DNA of 64,000 bases from Sitta carolinensis (Eukaryota > Chordata > Aves > Passeriformes > Sittidae), in assembly GCA_032173965.1 (NCBI GenBank), contig CM063290.1, positions 11,309,501 through 11,373,500 on the forward strand, written 5' to 3'. The notes under the pieces were generated by a model. That model was not told the origin of the DNA and did not search any database. It was given only the letters and a program-made list of their open reading frames with translations. The translations under genes were made by a program, and so were the position numbers. Of this stretch, positions 49,463 through 62,126 are shown in pieces (within the stretch, counting starts at the first letter, position 1; each line of letters starts with the position of its first letter).

Positions 49463-52400
49463 GTGACCTACTTGCATCCCTCCCCTTCAGGGCACTTGTA
49501 CTTGGGTGTTCTGGCATCACTGATATATGTGGCCAGCTGTTATTTTCTCTAAAATTTGTATGAAATCAATATGTCCTGACATGAAAACAAATGCCATTCT
49601 GCTGCTGTGGAAAGGCACAATTTATCTTTTGAAGAGAGCTGTCTGCCAATAGCATCTTAATACCCAGAAGAGGTCACCAGGATTGGGATGATTGAAATTT
49701 TCACTTTCAACTGCATGACTTTTTTTTTCTGCTGTTAAGCAAAAACATTTCAAGTAAGCCCTGTAAATTTTTGCCAGCCTGAGGCGATCAGCTTCTTTAA
49801 AGGGTATTTCTTATTTTAAAATACCATAAAATAGAAATAAGTGTACAGGGAGATATACAGTCCACCCACTACTGATGTATGTCTTTATGGTATAGGCATA
49901 CATTATATATGGTCCTATGCATCTGCCAACTGCTCAGCTTAAAAGACTCTCAGGCTTTCCTTTCTAAAACAATTTTTGCACAGAGAATTATAAACATTTT
50001 GTTGAGATATGCAAATAAAAGAAATTTGCCAATAAACTCAGAGCAAAACAGAGCATCAAAACCAGAGACAAAAAGATACAATTCTAGGCCTTGCCTTTAA
50101 CACTTTGCAACTTCCAGAGCTGAAGTCTCGTCTTGTGAGAGAAATTCCCCAACAGTTTAATCCCTTCTTAAAATTTCACAGTCTTGCCAATCAGAAGCCC
50201 AGTGCCAAGGTAACTTGTTTCCTACAGATTCTGGATGCTAAGTAAAGGATACACCTACACAAGCAATGATGCAATGCTGACTGATTTAGGCATGTGCAGC
50301 ATGCCAGATTGGCTGCCTGTCTGCCCCTCCTGAGGAAGTTCACCACCTCACAGTCATCCTGGACTGCACCCTTAGGACTGTGTGTTAGGATGGTTTATAT
50401 AGGTTTATATATAAACCTATAAGTGCTGTTTTAAATATTGCCATCACCTTCAGTTCCCTGGCTTGCTAAGAGCCACGTGGTGAGGCTGGAAGGAGCGCCC
50501 ATGTTTGCTAAATCCTCTGTCAAACTTAGTTTCCTTTCACTTTCACTGGGATTAGTCAGGACTTTGGCAGTGCCTAAATCACACTGAGAAAACCCCCAGA
50601 CTAAGAGATGCATGTGTTTTTATCCTTTCCACCATACCAGCTGAGAACAAACATCTGGAACAAATAATCCAGGGTAGCTGGAGTTTGGTTGTCACCACCC
50701 AGGCACTGTTTGTGGTTAGAGCATGGTGGCCACGGGCCTGGGTGCAAGGGATCAAATGAACCCATCAGTTAACTGATGCCATCCTTGCCTGTGGCTGAAC
50801 CCTGAAGTCCTGGTGCCTGTTAGGGAGGAGTGGGAGGTGGCAAGGAGCAATAGGCTGTAAATAGACCTGGGGGAAGAGCTGCAATACCTGAACCCAAACA
50901 TTAGCAATGTTAGGATTAATTATGGGAACAAGTTCATTTGTGCAGTTTGGAAGAAATTCCAGTGGTGGATTCTGCTGGATGCAATGGTAGGTTACAGACA
51001 AAAGCTATGATTTAAGCCCATATTTGTTGTCTTTAATAAAATCAAATTGTTAGTAAAGCTGAGAACTTGAAATGGGAGAAAAGCTCCTGTGCTTTTTGTG
51101 CTTTACTTCACAAATATAGCTTTCATCCTAAAGAATGCCAGTGTATTATTCTTTGCATTCCAGGAATGCATGTTTTGGGGGAGATGAAATGAGTTGTCCA
51201 AAGTCAGGAGCACTTGGACTCTTCTTTTGCCTTTGTTTTGGCAGGCTGTTGAACATGATCTGGTTTCCTTTAAATCCCCAGTTCTCCCAAAACTTGGGCA
51301 ATTTGTTCTTACACCATGTCTGTAGAAATTAGGTCTCCTGTTCCAGGCTGCCAGATTGCCTATAAGAGAAAGCCCAGCAGGCACTGAACTGGGTGTTAGG
51401 CAGGCATGGAAAAATATAAATTCAGTGTCAGCCACAGTTGGTTTCATGCTAGTCATGAGATTTCATGTCATACCTCCCCCTGGCAAATGCACAGAGCAGC
51501 CATGAAGCACAGCAGAAGTGTTAATTGCTTTGTGTCCTCCTGCACACGGTGCAATTAATATGTCATCATCTGTAATGGACTTGGTAAAACAGGGTGAAAT
51601 TTCTCAGATGGGAAACTGGGGAAAGTGTTTTTCATTATTTTTAGTTTCTCCTTGCTTTATCGTCTTACTAGAGGAAACTGAATCGGACAAAACCTCAGCA
51701 AGAACAGCCTGAGGAACAATTTACCAGTAAGCAGAAAAGAAGTGGTTGAGCAATTTAAGCTATTGACAGAGTTATCATTTATAAATTTATTTGTCAATTT
51801 GAGGGCTTTGGCTGTCTGCTGTGTCCCACAAGTAATTCTACTGATGTTATAGGGCAAAGAATCAGTTATGAACCTTACACAAAAGGTGTTTCCTCTTCAT
51901 GTGTTGTGCCCATCCTGCAGGGTGGGAGGCCTGGCTGGGTCTACAGTCCATGGCCCTGGGCACAGAAATGCCTTATTCGTTGTAGTCCATCTCAAACCTG
52001 GTGCTAGGGGTTCCTAACAAGTTCAGCTATCATAGAATCAAGCTCTAAATCTCAAAAAACATTTATGCAAAAATTTCAGAGTTGAGCTCTGGAACAAGCA
52101 CATAGGTCAGGTCAGCAGATAGAGCAGTGGAGCTTACAGGCTCTGGTTTTGCACGTGTGACAGGGCAATTGCCTGTTTCTGGTCAGGTTTGGGTTTCAGG
52201 AGTGTGCTTCTCTCCCTGCCCCTCTGCCTGTGTTGCACTGCAGTGATGTGTAATGAAGCAGTCCTGTCAGTGTCTCAGTCACTGTGTCACACTCAGCATT
52301 CCCTGCACTGAACATTTATGTATGTTTTTCCTTACTTATCAGTGGAACACATGGATTCCTGCTGGGCTATGGGAAACTGTAGCCCTATGGGTTTTTGTTT

Positions 52401-54737
52401 CCTATGTAGTATTAACATGTAAAAAGAACTGGTTATGTGCAGCATTTCTGTGTTTGACAGTGGAGACAGAAATGGGCATTTCATCCTTTACAAGTTTGAT
52501 TTTATTTTGTTAATCTGAGGGTAGGTGCTGTTGCATTTTTAGTCTATATTTATCTATGGATCACAGCTTAGCCCACTGAAACTGGGATATTTGCCATCAC
52601 TGCATCTTGTGCAAAGCATGTTCCAATAGCAGTCAACTTATCCCCACCTCGTCTTCCCTCTGCCTGCCCCAAAATCCTGAAATAATTCATTTGGCATATT
52701 ACCAGACATATACCTGAACTTTTTAATTAACTTGCCACATCTGTCCTCATGTGTAACTGGTATCTTAGCCAGTGAACACTGTTTATATGTTTTGTTGGTG
52801 TCTTGCATCAGTGCTTCAAATGCTCCAGTGCCCAGCCAGAAATAAATGCCTTTCCAAGTTAGAGGAGGCTTTCTCCTCCCTTTTATTGCTGATGCATCTT
52901 GTTTGTGGGTACATGTGCTGTACTGCAATGGTGATCTGTCCCTACTGCAACCATTGCCTATCATAAATCTTTGTTTAAAATTAATAATTTGCAATAAATT
53001 TAATATTCTCAAGATGTACTTGCCTGTTTTAAGTAGAGTCCATTGCCACAACATCTAAGCATTTCCAACAGCTGAAGGAATTTATCTGCACAGTGTTCTA
53101 AAGAGAATAGAAACATCCTTATTCTGTAGTTGAAACCAAATTTCATCCTGAGAGCCAGGAGATTTGGGGTCTGTTCTGATATTGTCTCCAGCTGCAACTT
53201 CTTGGGTTTCTCTTTTGGAATAATGATCTGGAAATTATTTATTCATTAATCCCCCTTGTTAGGGCCAAGCCTGCCTGCCCTCAATGACTTTTGCTATTTC
53301 ATCCTATCACTAACAATCTGGCACTTGTAGAAGAGAAGTTCAGTGAGTGACAGTTATACATTTTGTGCAGCACTGATTGAGAGAGATTATTTCTACTGAG
53401 GTAAGAATTATTCTGACAGTCTCATTACTGTCAACTAAAAATTAATGCACTCCTGAAACTGCAAGTCTTAGTCTGGAGTATCTACTAATTGTTGCCCAGA
53501 TGAAAAGGCACCCTCCATGGACTGCAAGGGAAACCTTCATCAGGGATAAAATGACGGTAACAAAGTAATTACAGGACTTAAAACTTGACACTTTCCTCTG
53601 AGAACAATATGATCTGCTCTGCTCTGACACTGTTTCCCCTTGCAAAAAAACTTGAAAGAGGCAGCATGGGTCAGTTTGGCAGTTTTAGAAGAAATATTCC
53701 AAATTTAATTTTTAATGTACAATGCATATACCTACGAAATGGCTTATGAATTGCAACATATATATGAGAAACTAATTTTTTGACAAGTAATTGATAGTTA
53801 AAAGGTAATTTGGAACAACCTTTTATCCTTCAACTTTTCATTTTCTTAGGAAGAACAACTGGGTCTTTTCTGGGTTTAGTAAAATTCTCAGTAACATAAA
53901 TGACAATGACTCTTTCCTTAATTATTACTGAGCATGAAACAGACTGTTGAGTAACTGATTCTCTGTGAAGGAGTACTCTGCTGTATATAATGAGTATAGA
54001 CAGACACACACCTTGAATAGATTAACTCCCTTCAGCCTCTGTATATGTGATAGAAGAGCAAAGAGTTTAGAAAGGTTAAGAGATTATTGACTTTCATGCT
54101 TCAGTTGAAACTGAAGCTTATTCTGCCTGGATTATTCCAGCAGCCCATTACAGGAAAGTTTCCTTGAATTCACTGAAATATTTTATTTCCTTTCTGTCCT
54201 ATATGAAAGCCTTCCCTTTTCCCTTCGTCACACTCAGAAATCCTAGGACTGCAGATTTATATGGCTTTCCAGTACCTCTTCTCTATTTCTAGCATGCTAA
54301 TTCAATCTGTATAGGATCTGTCTTTTAACCTGCTGTGTATTTAAGAGTTTATCTGTGCTATCTGACTCTGGCTACTTTCAATGAATTCAGAAATTGGTAT
54401 TTCATCCAGGGGTGTGTATCATCCCAGACAGCCTCTGTGCATGCTATGAGCTCTGGCTGGTTGTGCTCTTGATCTTTTAATTTCCTTTTCCTATTCTGAG
54501 CATGCTGCTTCCAAAAGTGACAAATATGACAAAATGGTGACACTTTCAATTTGTTGGTACCCATGCCCTCAGGCAGGACATGGTATATCTCCAGGGGAAA
54601 TTGGGACTCTAGGAATCCAGAACAGAGTGAAAGAGGATTGAATTTTAGATGAGACTCTGTTTGACTTCCTCAAAAATCCTAAATCTAGGGCTGCAGACTA
54701 CAGAACTAGCAGCATGTCTCGAAAGCTTCCCTCGTAC
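49463..54737. other. Non-coding unique sequence
   Basis: No gene supported. It contains the 24-bp palindrome at 50398-50421. A 14-base word near 52031 ('tcatagaatcaagc') resembles a CR1 terminus but is too short to call. The 138-codon minus frame at 52638-53054 lacks any domain. Confidence 0.55.
50398..50421. repeat. Perfect 24-bp AT-rich palindrome
   Basis: The left arm 'tataggtttata' is followed without spacer by its exact reverse complement 'tataaacctata'. A direct copy of 'ggtttatat' lies just upstream at 50392-50400, so the site combines a direct and an inverted repeat. It can form a cruciform. No mobile element ends are visible around it. Confidence 0.9.
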
Positions 54738-54802
54738 CTCCTGGTTCATACTGGGATCTCATCCTCTGTTCATAGGATTCTCTCAAGGCATCTTTTTCTG
54801 GA
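54738..54802 (-). other. Candidate 65-nt exon (splice pattern and charged frame)
   Basis: On the minus strand 'tgtgtgttcagagtcag' precedes (a weak acceptor) and 'ccaggag' with 'gtacga' follows (a fair donor). One frame reads PEKDALRESYEQRMRSQYEP, a highly charged, helix-prone stretch. The segment starts one base into a codon boundary and ends with one spare base, so its phase does not fit directly with the candidate at 43164-43235. Not recognised. Chance is quite possible. Confidence 0.15.
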
Positions 54803-57800
54803 CTGACTCTGAACACACATTCTGTGAACCCTTTCAATGAGAATTCTCCCTATCCAAGCTCCATCTTCCAGGTTTCAGCACTGCAATGAGTCGTTTCAGC
54901 CCTCAGCATCCCTCCCAGTCCCCAGGAAGGCAAAGCTCACAGCCTGAGAACTGCACAGCAGCTAAACAGGCACCAGAAGCACAGAGGCCACAAACCAAAG
55001 GGTGGCTTAAGAGCCAATTTGGGCACAGATATGTAATAGGCTGGGGTGAAATGAAGCTCCAAGAACTCTTGAGGTGCTTACCAAGGCTATCTGCTGTCTC
55101 TCCTGTAAGTTTGTCCCCGAATCTGTCCCCATGAAATTGCAAATGCACAAACAAACCAGGCTGTTCGAACTCACTGTACGTGCATTTAAAACAAATCACC
55201 CCATCCCACCTCAGGAAGGTAATTGGCAAACCCAGAGTGCATGAAATAGCTGCAAAGCTGAGAGCAAAAGAAGGAGTGATGAAAATATCAGTCTCCAACC
55301 TGTGTGTTAGTGATGCGTTCTGAGCCATAAATACCAATTACTGGGCCACCAGCTGCAAGTCAGCCTTATAGTACAGGGCAGAAATGCTCTTTTCCCTCCC
55401 TTAGGGATAAAAAATGAAGAAATAAAATTAAATAGGTTAAAGAATAAAATATCTCCTGGACCTCCAAGAAGTTGAATTTTTGCTTATTTTTGCACTGGTG
55501 AACTAGATGAGTAACCTTGGTAGAAATCACCCTTGCCAGAAACTCTTTAATTACATCCATAAACCAGCCTTGTCCAATTTTTGTCTCTCCTACACTCTGT
55601 TGTGCTGTTGTTCTGCAAGGTCTTTGATCTACAAGGTTTTCTTTCTGCAAGATTCTGGTCTAGTGTCAAGTCTGAGAGGAGGCAGAGGAGTTGTGTGCAA
55701 GGATGAAAACTGAGAGTAATGTTCTTCCATAATAAAATGAAAATAATGTAATGGGTATCTGTTCTTGTGGGTTTTGGCCTCTGCTTCTCCCTGGACCCAG
55801 AACAACAGCAGAGGATCTTTTGTCTCAAGAGCAAAAAATTTCCATCTCACAATGAGGAAGGCAGCACATACACCTCAAAACCCTCATAAAAGCAGAAGTT
55901 AGAAGGAGGTTCCTTCCCAGCCCATTAGGCAGTGTACCTACAGAGTCTCACCTAACACAGTATTTTCAGCATGAAACTGATGCTTATTAGTCTTGCATGA
56001 AGTTCTTTCAGGTTAAAGATGATGTGAACATGACCCCAGCACATAAAATAAGAACATTGTTCTAAAGGAAAAAGTGAAAAATCTGTAGCTACTCCCTGTG
56101 ATCTTACTATAAATAATTTCTTGGTTGGGCATTTCAGCTTTTGTGCATTCTGAATTTGGATTCCAATGTTCAATCAAACTTTGTAATTGCTGGTAAAAGA
56201 TGTTTAGATATACAGCAAGTAAAGAAGGGGTTAATTCATGTGCTGCAGAGTTAAGATAAGCAGCAGCAGTATGCAGTGTACACTATTGGCCTATTTGATT
56301 TTAAATCTCATCAACAAATGGTCAACAAATAAGGTTTATTGCCAGGCTAATAAACTGTGTCCCTCACTGATTGAAAAGCCTTCACTGCCTCAGCTCCTTT
56401 GCAGTCCTCTGTGGTTTTTCATCCTGATACCAAGACAGTGTCTGCATTTTTATAGCAGTTTGTTTAGCTCCTCTTGCCCTCCTCCAAAAGCTGTTACTAA
56501 CTTGGAATCTTGCTCATCATCCCCATTTGTTTTTGCATAATTTGACACTGATGCAATGTCAAGGTTTGCGTTGCTGTGTTTGACTCCTTTAGGAAAGAGG
56601 TCTCAGGCCATCGATGGCTTTCTATCAGGCCTTTTCTTTTTTATGCCACCTCTGAGGTCAAGAGGGAGTGTTAGTCCTGGGTGGGCCTGCCCTGGCTTTG
56701 TGCAGCTGTGACATCAGAACTCACACTGCTGAACTGAGTGGGAACAGGATTTTGCCAGAGCTCTGTGATGTGGCTCTGCCTGCTGGATCCAAATGCCAAG
56801 GAGCAATCACTCTCAATCCTGTCTCTTTTCAAGAACAGTGAACTGCTGTTTAACCACTAAAATAGTTTTGCTTTGACTTTTTTCTAAGACTCTTCTACCA
56901 ATGTCAAACTAGGTTTAGAGCATCACAAGTTTTCCAGAACTGTCTGCTGAGCTTGTGGCTTCCAGATTAAGCCTCAGCACTCTGTACTGTTTCAAGAAGA
57001 GGTTTGGTGAGAGGGCCCTGAGGAGATGCAGGACGATCCTCTGCCCTCAGACATGTGTGTTGAGGTTGATATTATTTGCCAACATAATGAACTGAAGTTT
57101 TAGTGGGTAAGAAGCTCATTGCCCATATTATTCATCGGTAAAAGGAAAAGGATTTGTTTCCTTGGCAGAAACATCTGGTGAAAGCCCAGAGGATGGTTTT
57201 CTCTCTTCTTTATTTAGTTAACAAATACAGTTCACCTACAGAAGCTTTCTATCAAGTGCTGATATGTTTTGTAAGTTAACATTAGTTCCTAAGAATCTCG
57301 AACATTGGTGGTGACAAAAATTGAGAGAAATTTTACTGGAAAAGAAAATCTACATCAGGCAGAGTAGGCATATGCATGATCTGGCTTTAGCTCCAAGTTC
57401 AGGTATCCTGTTGGCTTTCTTGCTGGGAAAATCCCATCCCAGTGGAAAATGATGTACAAGAAACTTTGCTGTAGTGACAATGCAGAGATTACTCATTGCT
57501 GAAAGTGAGTGACCTATCTCTCACTCTCAGAGGTGGGTTGGACAACAAATTGCTACTTCTGAGAGGCTCTTGTGTCTTTCCCAAACTGAAGGTAAAATTA
57601 AGCATTAATGCAAAATGTTGCTGCAATCCTGATTGTACCAATAAGATCTTTAATGTGGATGGTTAGGTAAAACATCTTATAGGGTGCAGTGTACTTAAAC
57701 TGTTCTCAGGAGAAGACATGGTCCATTGTGTTTTATAAAACCAGGAAACTTTAAACATTTTTTTATTGTTCTCCATAATATGGAGCATTTAAACTGTCTC

Positions 57801-59063
57801 ATTTTTCCCCATAATCTTCACTCTGCTGACTTAAAAATATTTTTAGCAAGCAGAAGTATGCATGAATGAAATAGTCAGGAATTACCTTCCCAGTGTTCAT
57901 AAAAGCACAAATGCAAAATAAAAATTTGTAATGCAGAAGTGTACCATTGTCTTGCCAGCCTTCATCCCTGTCTTCTCCCTGTATGTCTGTGGGCTTGGAG
58001 AATGCAGATTTTGTTTCTTGATCAAAGCTGTAATGGATAGGGAAGACAAGGCTCATCATCCAGTGCTGCTGATAGCCCCCCTGTCAGCAGCAGTCTTTGG
58101 TCAGAGTTGTGCCTTACTGCCAGGGGAGAGGACAGCAATGGGCTTTGCTGGCCTTGGCGTGGGTGGCTCCTGCTCTTCCCTGTTGAAATGCCTTGCTGGC
58201 TGGGGTCTACATGAAGCATAAAACCTTGGAGCTGAGAGAATCCTAAGATGTTTGTCCCTTCCATGTCAGTTCAGGCACTTCAGTTATCAGATGGATGGGA
58301 CGAGCAGGATGGGTTTGTCTTTCCAGCAGTGGATGAGAAATGAAGACTGGAGTTAATTTCCCCTTTTGTTTGTGTGTTTAAATTTGCCTTTTATCTGTAA
58401 TCCCATTTCCTCTCTACGGTATCTATGCCTCATTTCCCCATCTCAGCAGCCTCAGTAATTCCTCCTGCCTACTCCATGGGGGTCTTATGAGTGCTAACAT
58501 TGATAATGCCCTGTGTGACTCCTTGATGAACGAGGATGTGTATTTGTGTCAGATACCATTACTGCTATCCTTCATTTAAATAATATTTCTCAGTCTATGA
58601 GCAGTAACAAACACAACTTTCCTCTACAGGTCATCTGCCAGGTGCCACTGCAATCCTCAATGTAAAGCTAATGACTTTTTCAAATTAATTAAAAAAGCCT
58701 AACAATGAGACGTCATGGAAAAAATAAGGATGCCATCATGTTCAGAGGCTATAAGTATGTAGAATATACAATAGGAAGTATAAATGCAATTTTTAATCTC
58801 AAATTGCATGTTCAAAACCAAACTACAGCCTCAAACTTTATTCAGATCCCTAACAACAAAGGCATAGAGATGTACTTTCATCCTTAACAAATGTAGAGGA
58901 AGCTTTTTGCCTCGATTAGCTGAGTGTTTCATGTTCAGACAGTGCTGGGTCATAGTTACTCTTTGATTATTGACATGAATTGAAAATAAAGTGGTGTTTT
59001 CTAGTTGTGGCTGTGAAAAGAGTTATTACCTAAAGCTGCCCAAGAATCAGTAGCTATTCAAAC
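54803..59063. other. Non-coding unique sequence
   Basis: No gene or repeat supported. An 82-codon plus frame at 54886-55134 starts with a true ATG and runs to a 'tctcct' and 'gtaagt' donor near 55105. The opposite strand has a 144-codon frame at 54903-55337. They overlap and cannot both be coding, and neither has a domain. The direct word 'tcaacaaat' is duplicated near 56310-56330. Confidence 0.5.
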
Positions 59064-59376
59064 TGTGGGCGAGTGACAAACCACACGAACCTCTGACTCC
59101 AATCTTTATTCCAAACCTGACCCCCTTTATATATCTTCTAGAGCAGGCCATCTCATTGGTCAGAAGAGTGCCAGAACTCTTCATCCCATTGGTCCATACT
59201 GAAAGACAGAGAGAAGTCCATCCCATAGACAGGAATCCAAAACATCACTCTTGTTACAACAACACTTGCAATGTTTATGTCAAGCCCGTGAGAACCAGGT
59301 CTTCCCAAACCAAAACACCACGAAGAAACTGAGTCTAGAAACTCAGAAACTTCAGGCATAGGAGCCTTAGACTACA
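59064..59376 (-). mobile_element. Solo LTR of an endogenous retrovirus, about 313 bp
   Basis: Read on the minus strand, the segment begins TGTAGTCTAAGG (59376) and ends CTCGCCCACA (59064), i.e. TG...CA. It contains two CCAAT boxes (59192-59188 and 59159-59155), a TATATAAAG box (59133-59125) and AATAAAG (59110-59104) in promoter and polyadenylation order. No gag, pol or env remnant is present on either side, so it is a solo LTR formed by recombination. The flanks ('caaac' and 'ccttt') show no matching target-site duplication, which suggests age or slightly wrong borders. A 68-codon minus frame (59153-59359) inside it is non-genic. The exact ERV family is not assigned. Confidence 0.75.
59125..59133 (-). 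promoter_or_regulatory. TATA box of the solo LTR
   Basis: The minus strand reads TATATAAAG, followed by a G-rich stretch. Two inverted-on-plus CCAAT boxes lie 22-60 bp upstream, and AATAAAG lies only about 15 bp downstream. The polyadenylation signal would therefore lie in U3, just before the predicted start of R. That layout is known from retroviruses with a short R region. Confidence 0.6.
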
Positions 59377-60732
59377 CCTTTGAGCATTTTTTACTTTAGT
59401 TACTAAAACAATCCAGCATTTGTGTACTCATGGTCATGGCAGCAGTGTAATCACTCTCTGAGAGATCTTTTTGGGGGAGCAGAGGAGGGAGAATTTTACA
59501 GCATGCTGCCATGAAAAGTGACATTTTGCTTTGTCTACTCGACTTCCTTTGCTGAAAGTAGTCAAGTGTTTGTGACAGGTGAAAGGTACCACTGTGTGAA
59601 TGTCGGGGGGAGGAATTTAGATCCAGTAAATTATTCAGGTAAATGGGTGTCCTTTCTCCCTCCAGAAGTGGTTTCTTCTGTTACCGAAGCTTGAAAATGC
59701 ATGTGGAGATTGGACCCCACCTCGTGATTTAGGGTAAAGAAAAGCAAGATTAACAAAGAAATAGCCTCTTCCAGAAACAATTTAGTGTGTTTTAAAATGT
59801 ATTTTTACGGTTCATTAGAAGCTGAATGATTCTTTGAAAAAAAAATCAGTCTAAAGAAATAAGCCTAAAATAGTTAGAAAATATGTAACTAGGAGGAATT
59901 GAAAACAAATATATTCATTATTACCCTGTCCTATTGTTAAGCACAGGACAGACTATTCAGTGTACTGCAGTATGCCAGGCAAACAGCCTTGTTTGGGGCT
60001 TTTGAAGGACTAAAGCACCATCTTCACCTAATGTTTTTCCCATTACCTACAACAGCTTAGAATCTCTATTTCTGTGTTACATCTCTTAGGTTGGCAGTGG
60101 AACTCTGGGACTTCAATGGGAGATATCAGATAAAGCCAGATGTGCCTGACGTAAATCAGTGCACAAAGAAGTATTTGCATTTATTGATTCCAAATATTTT
60201 CATTAGAAAATGCGTTGGAGTAATGTTCTTACTAAGATCCTGTTCTTCTGGTTGTATTTTACCTCAGTTTTCTTTTATTTTAGTGCATTTTATTTTACTG
60301 GGTTATAAGAGAGAATAACTCCTATTGACTCTATTTATTTATTTGCATTTTGCTTCTTCAGGCTGGCTTACTTTATTCTGCTCTGTATTTCTTTATAATT
60401 GTTTAAAATTATTTAAATTCAGGTTCAATGCTGCTATTCAGCTTCTGTTCACTGCATTATGAGCTTTTATGTGTGCAACCTATACATGTCTTATTTAGAT
60501 GTAGTGTGAATAAAGGAGATTTTAAAGGCACTCAGCAATTTCTTAGTAGCTGCTAAAAGTGAGCATTGCTACTGCTCTGAATTCCTTCTGTTTCAAAGTA
60601 ATCCTGGCTTTGCAGATGTATTCACAGATAAAAGTTCCAGTCAGATTGAGCATTTATCTCTCTGAAGTAATGTACCAGCTATCACTTTTCATTTAGCTTT
60701 TCCTTTTTTTAAAACTGGCTAAGCTTTTCCTA

Positions 60733-60734
<2 letters not shown>
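59377..60734. other. Non-coding unique sequence
   Basis: No gene supported. A splice-like pair occurs at about 60090 ('gttacatctcttag') and 60151 ('gac' then 'gtaaat'), with a plus frame containing AVELWDFNGRYQIKPD. The peptide is not recognised and the donor is weak. The rest is AT-rich DNA. Confidence 0.5.

Positions 60735-60785
<51 letters not shown>
60735..60785 (+). repeat. Very long poly(T) run, 51 bases
   Basis: Fifty-one uninterrupted T, the longest homopolymer of the window. No AATAAA or recognisable retroposed body lies on the minus strand ahead of it. A perfect run of this size is unstable and its length may be an assembly or polishing estimate. Confidence 0.85.
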
Positions 60786-61892
60786 CCTGATGGAAACATA
60801 AACACAGTTAAAGCATCTCAGAAAAATTTGATCGTGGAGGAATTCTGGCATGTAGCTAAATGCAAATCTGGACAGGGGGTGTCCCTTTGCTGCCAGTGAT
60901 GAGGTGTTTGTGTTGGCAGAGGTGGATTACTTAACAGCAATGCCTTGTTTGGCTGCTGACGTGCAGAGTGTGACACGTTGATGTACATTCTTGTTATTGT
61001 GTAAAGCACTCTGGTGCTCCAGGGGCTGACCAACAAAAAATTGTATCCAGGAACAAGTAACAGTAGAGCTCTTGTTTACTCACATGGCCATTTGTTCTTG
61101 GCTAGGACCTGGTGACAGAAGCAGGTGCCTTTTCCACAAAAGAAGACTGACCAAGCCACAGGGACCTGCTGGCACACGTTCTTTGTCCACAGCAAATGCA
61201 GGGTAACATGATGCATATCAACTGCAACCAGGTCCACTGATATCATTCACAATCAGCTGGGATTCAGAGGGTTTTGCCAACCTGACATATCCTATTTGTG
61301 TGTCTTAATGCACATTAAAAACATTCAAACTTGGCCAACCCGTAGAGCGATGCACAGCTGATGATATTGTAGACCTGCTGTCTATAAAGGCCAATGGGGT
61401 CATCTTTTACAGTCCATGGAGGTTTTCAGGAAGATGCCAAGCAGTGAAATGGAACAGCCCAAAGTGGACATGTATTACTTGGTCTCTGAGCCATGTATGA
61501 AAGTGTGACCACTTTCTTTCATGTTATTATTTCATGCTATGCCATGGCATAGGCATTGTGCCAGGAGCAGGAGGCATCACAGCTCCTGAGAGATATCACC
61601 TGATAGATATCTGTTATCTGAGCTCTGCTAGTGAATGTCTGGAGAAGTGTAAGGACATGGAAGAGGCATAACAGTTGTGCCTGTGGCTTTCTCTCTGGGA
61701 AATAACTTGCTCAAATTTTCTCTAAAGACATAGAGACACAGAAGTGGAGTAAAACCTAGGGAAGGATGTACCCTCTCATTTACTCATTCCCTAGAAAGGT
61801 GCATCTCAAGTCACAAGCTTTTAATCCTTCCCACTGGATTAATTTATGGTGCAACCACGAAGATACGAGGGATTTAGAAGGGCCGGGCCTTA
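60786..61892. other. Unassigned unique sequence
   Basis: No gene recognised. The stretch 60900-61660 contains balanced sequence without clear repeats. A short plus frame around 61370-61498 has no clear similarity to retroviral pol by eye. Confidence 0.45.
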
Positions 61893-62126
61893 ATGTGGAT
61901 TTCTGTTCCTTGGTTACACGAGTTTAGTGTATTAACAGCCCCAAGTCTGCAACCCTTGTGCAAGTATAAATCTGTGTATGGATTCATCACTCTGGAGACA
62001 GTAGGGGAGGCACTTCCATACACAGAGTCTTGTCCTGCAACTCCTGTGTTGAGAACAATAAAGCCCAAGATATTTCAGAAGTACAAAGGGCTGTGCTCTT
62101 TGTTGCAGTGCTTGAGAAATTGCTGA
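61893..62126 (+). other. Possible decayed LTR-like segment
   Basis: The plus strand starts 'tgtggatttctg' and ends near 'gctgaaca' (TG...CA). A TATA-like 'gtataaat' lies near 61964 and AATAAAG near 62057, in the order expected for an LTR of about 235 bp. No target-site duplication, primer site or internal retroviral sequence was seen. TG/CA ends and these signals can co-occur by chance, so this is a weak call. Confidence 0.2.

Noticed and set aside
52028..52046. CR1-like terminal word near a unique sequence
   Set aside because: Only about 14 bases match a CR1 end, too short to distinguish from chance.
52638..53054. 138-codon minus-strand frame
   Set aside because: No recognisable family, biased composition typical of chance frames.
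54903..55337. 144-codon minus-strand frame
   Set aside because: Overlaps a plus-strand frame with equal claim, has no domain and no supporting splice structure.
60735..60785. 51-T run as a retrocopy tail
   Set aside because: The adjoining minus-strand sequence has no polyadenylation signal or recognisable transcript.
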